From Thermoplasmata archaeon (lineage in GTDB: Archaea > Thermoplasmatota > Thermoplasmata > SG8-5): a DNA stretch of 7,206 bases. A program made the translations under genes and the position numbers. Positions 5,496 through 7,206 of this stretch are shown one piece after another; within the stretch, counting starts at the first letter, position 1, and the number at the start of each line of letters is the position of its first letter. The stretch is from NCBI GenBank assembly GCA_023136815.1, contig JAGLQM010000041.1:1-7206 (forward strand), in the 5' to 3' direction. The notes under the pieces were generated by a model that made no database searches, was not told the DNA's origin, and worked only from the letters and a program-made list of their open reading frames with translations.

Positions 5496-6764
5496 ATGCG
5501 CTCCCCCAGAGGTTTCTGGTTTGCCACAGCGGCGATTTTCTGCATTATAATAGGCCTGTTCCTGGCCAGTGGCACATTTGTAGCACTGTCCCTGCCAATT
5601 GTGCTGTATCTTGCAGTTTTATCGCTGTTCATGGAGGAAACAGAAGCTAGCTTCGATGTCCAGCGCAAAATTTCCGATACCCGTATCATGGCTGGCGAGT
5701 CCATTGAAGTCCAGGTAATTGTGAAAAATACCGGCTCAAAAATCGAACTTCTGGAGATTGTGGATAATATACCTGATTATGTAAAACTTAAGGAAGGAAA
5801 TAATCGCGCGCTGATTAACCTGGACGAGGGAGATGAAGAATCATTCACCTATGAACTGGACTGCCCATTGCGAGGCCGTTATCTGCTGGACAATATGGAA
5901 TTGAATATTATGGATTCTGGCAGGCTTCACAAAGTGAAAGTGAAGGTGAAAGAACCTAGCGAATTCTCAGTAATTGCCACAATGGAACCTCTGAAGGGCG
6001 TAAAAATTGCCCCTCGAAAGACACGCAATTGGGTGGGCATGATTAAATCCCGAAGAGTTGGCATTGGCACCGAGTTCTACGGCATGCGCGATTACGTATC
6101 TGGCGATGAGATGCGGAAAATTAACTGGAAGGCAACTTCCAGATATGACAAAATAATCACAAATGAGTTTGAAGCAGAATGCTCTGGTGATGTAACTCTG
6201 ATACTGGATGCCCGAATTGAAGCCAATGTTGGTTTTATAGAAAACTCGGTGGTGGAGCATGGGGTAAGGGCAGTATCCACCATCAGCCAGCATATTTTAG
6301 CAGATAAGAATCGTGTCGGATTAATTGTTCTCAGGGATATTATTGATGAGGTGTATCCTGCTTTTGGTAAACGTCAATTTTACAAGCTCAGCGAACATTT
6401 GTTGAACGTGAAGCCTATGGGTCTTTTGCCATTTGAAAATATTGGCTGGATGGTTACAAGTTATTTCCCACTCGAGAGCCAGATAATCGTAATTAGCTCG
6501 CTGACTGACCGTAAGATAATCACCACTATAGGAGATTTATGCGCAAGGGGCTATGATGTGGTGGTTCTTTCTCCATCACCCATAAGGCTGGAAAGTCCAA
6601 TGCTGGAAGATTCTGCCAGTAAGGACATGGCTGCAAGAATTCTTGAGGTCGAGAGAAATATTTTAACCACGGAACTAAACCGCTATGCCAGAATAATCGA
6701 CTGGGACACAAGGGACCCGCTGGCCAAGGCACTGAAGGGGGTGGAAGTATCTCGGAGGAGATGA
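5496..6764 (+). CDS. DUF58 domain membrane protein, likely MoxR partner
   Basis: The 422-residue product begins with a membrane hairpin (about 7-24 and 27-46). A beta-rich domain follows (about 50-155; GESIEVQVIVKNTG, 67-80, resembles CARDB/DUF11-type folds). Then comes the DUF58 signature: RRVGIGTEFYGMRDYVSGDE (186-205), followed by KINWKATSR (208-216). DUF58 is related to von Willebrand A domains, but the expected metal-site motif DxSxS reads DARIE (238-242), so metal-dependent adhesion binding is probably lost. Even membrane crossings place the bulk in the cytoplasm with the ATPase. GGAG (5488-5491) gives a good ribosome site 4 nt before the ATG. The stop overlaps the next start (ATGA). 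DUF58 proteins act with MoxR ATPases; the cellular process is unknown here. Confidence 0.9.
   Translation: MRSPRGFWFATAAIFCIIIGLFLASGTFVALSLPIVLYLAVLSLFMEETEASFDVQRKISDTRIMAGESIEVQVIVKNTGSKIELLEIVDNIPDYVKLKEGNNRALINLDEGDEESFTYELDCPLRGRYLLDNMELNIMDSGRLHKVKVKVKEPSEFSVIATMEPLKGVKIAPRKTRNWVGMIKSRRVGIGTEFYGMRDYVSGDEMRKINWKATSRYDKIITNEFEAECSGDVTLILDARIEANVGFIENSVVEHGVRAVSTISQHILADKNRVGLIVLRDIIDEVYPAFGKRQFYKLSEHLLNVKPMGLLPFENIGWMVTSYFPLESQIIVISSLTDRKIITTIGDLCARGYDVVVLSPSPIRLESPMLEDSASKDMAARILEVERNILTTELNRYARIIDWDTRDPLAKALKGVEVSRRR
6754..6760 (+). promoter_or_regulatory. Shine-Dalgarno sequence abutting the start at 6761
   Basis: GGAGGAG touches the ATG at 6761 directly. Using its first five bases (GGAGG), only 2 nt separate it from the start, shorter than for the other genes here. 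Overlap-coupled reinitiation at the ATGA junction may matter more than this site. The next in-frame ATG, at 6794, has no ribosome site. Confidence 0.4.
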
Positions 6765-7206
6765 AAAATATAAAAATTCAGCGGGTTCATGGAATGACCT
6801 TGCTGCCAGCAATTATTCTACTAACTTTGGCTACATGGCAATTGATTTCATATAATTATTATTCAGGCCATACACCGGAAATTCAACAGGTTGTTTTGCT
6901 GGCTCTGGTATTTATCATGTCCATTCCAGCATTATTTTTCAGAGATACCCAGGGTGAAATAACAAGATACCTGGAAAGCCTTGTTGACCGTATACGGCCA
7001 GCTCTCATTGGCATGTCATGTATTCTAATGGGAGGAATACATTTTCTCAGCATTCTGGGTGATGAACCATTCTATCTCCAGATGATATATATGACGCTGA
7101 TAATTGCTTATTTTGAAACTGCCAACATGTCAATAGATTTCCGCAGTCACTATGTAAATGGAATAATAGAGGTTACCGGCGGAACAATCCAGCGGCTTCT
7201 GGTAGG
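6761..7206 (+). CDS. Multi-pass membrane protein, 3' end outside the window
   Basis: The frame is open from ATG 6761 to the window edge (148 codons plus 2 nt), so the C-terminus is missing. Membrane segments are visible at about 12-31, 43-60, 81-99 and 104-119. The loop between the second and third is charged (RDTQGEITRY, 61-70). After the fourth segment comes a soluble stretch beginning SIDFRSHYVNG (124-134). The start overlaps the DUF58 stop by 4 nt, making it the fifth gene of this operon. I do not recognise the family. In related archaeal clusters this position is often held by another membrane protein, so a structural role beside DUF58 is a guess from context. Confidence 0.75.
   Translation, partial: MKNIKIQRVHGMTLLPAIILLTLATWQLISYNYYSGHTPEIQQVVLLALVFIMSIPALFFRDTQGEITRYLESLVDRIRPALIGMSCILMGGIHFLSILGDEPFYLQMIYMTLIIAYFETANMSIDFRSHYVNGIIEVTGGTIQRLLV

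Overview
The window reads as a chromosomal segment of a euryarchaeote-type archaeon. My best guess is the Thermoplasmata and relatives, inferred from content rather than any search. The reasons are a transketolase split into two adjacent subunit genes, a short 215-residue transaldolase right behind them, an archaeal TATA box placed for a leaderless transcript, oligo-T termination, and a MoxR/DUF58/DUF4129 membrane cluster. All genes lie on the + strand. No tRNA, rRNA, CRISPR array or transposase gene is visible.

Region 1 (1-139) is an AT-rich leader with a possible TATA box, a perfect 7-bp hairpin and an 8-bp inverted repeat. Region 2 (140-2698) is a non-oxidative pentose phosphate operon. 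It holds the transketolase N-terminal (ThDP pyrophosphate-binding) subunit, a 113-nt gap, the transketolase C-terminal (pyrimidine-binding) subunit, and a transaldolase 1 nt later. Together these interconvert C3-C7 sugar phosphates and supply ribose 5-phosphate and erythrose 4-phosphate. The gap is not empty: a 41-codon reading frame with its own Shine-Dalgarno sequence starts directly after the first stop codon and runs 13 nt into the next gene. It carries an imperfect in-frame 57-nt repeat.

Region 3 (2699-2907) separates the two operons. It holds the most striking non-coding structure here: a perfect 13-bp inverted repeat (TTGCACCTAAAGT, 2725-2737 / 2812-2824), flanked symmetrically, 3 nt out on each side, by a perfect 11-bp direct repeat (CCTGTCATTCA). 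The interior is itself folded into two further hairpins, the second followed or overlapped by T6. It looks like a small MITE-like insertion of about 106 bp with a target duplication, or a structured RNA/terminator, or both. Two archaeal TATA boxes follow directly.

Region 4 (2908-7206) is a tightly packed operon of five genes with overlaps or a 17-nt gap. It encodes a four-helix membrane protein with a DUF4129-like cytoplasmic domain, a two-helix membrane protein of unknown family, a MoxR AAA+ ATPase, a DUF58 protein, and the start of a multi-pass membrane protein cut by the window edge. By charge distribution the soluble domains of the membrane proteins face the cytoplasm. This suggests a membrane-anchored assembly remodelled by the MoxR ATPase. 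Its substrate is unknown.
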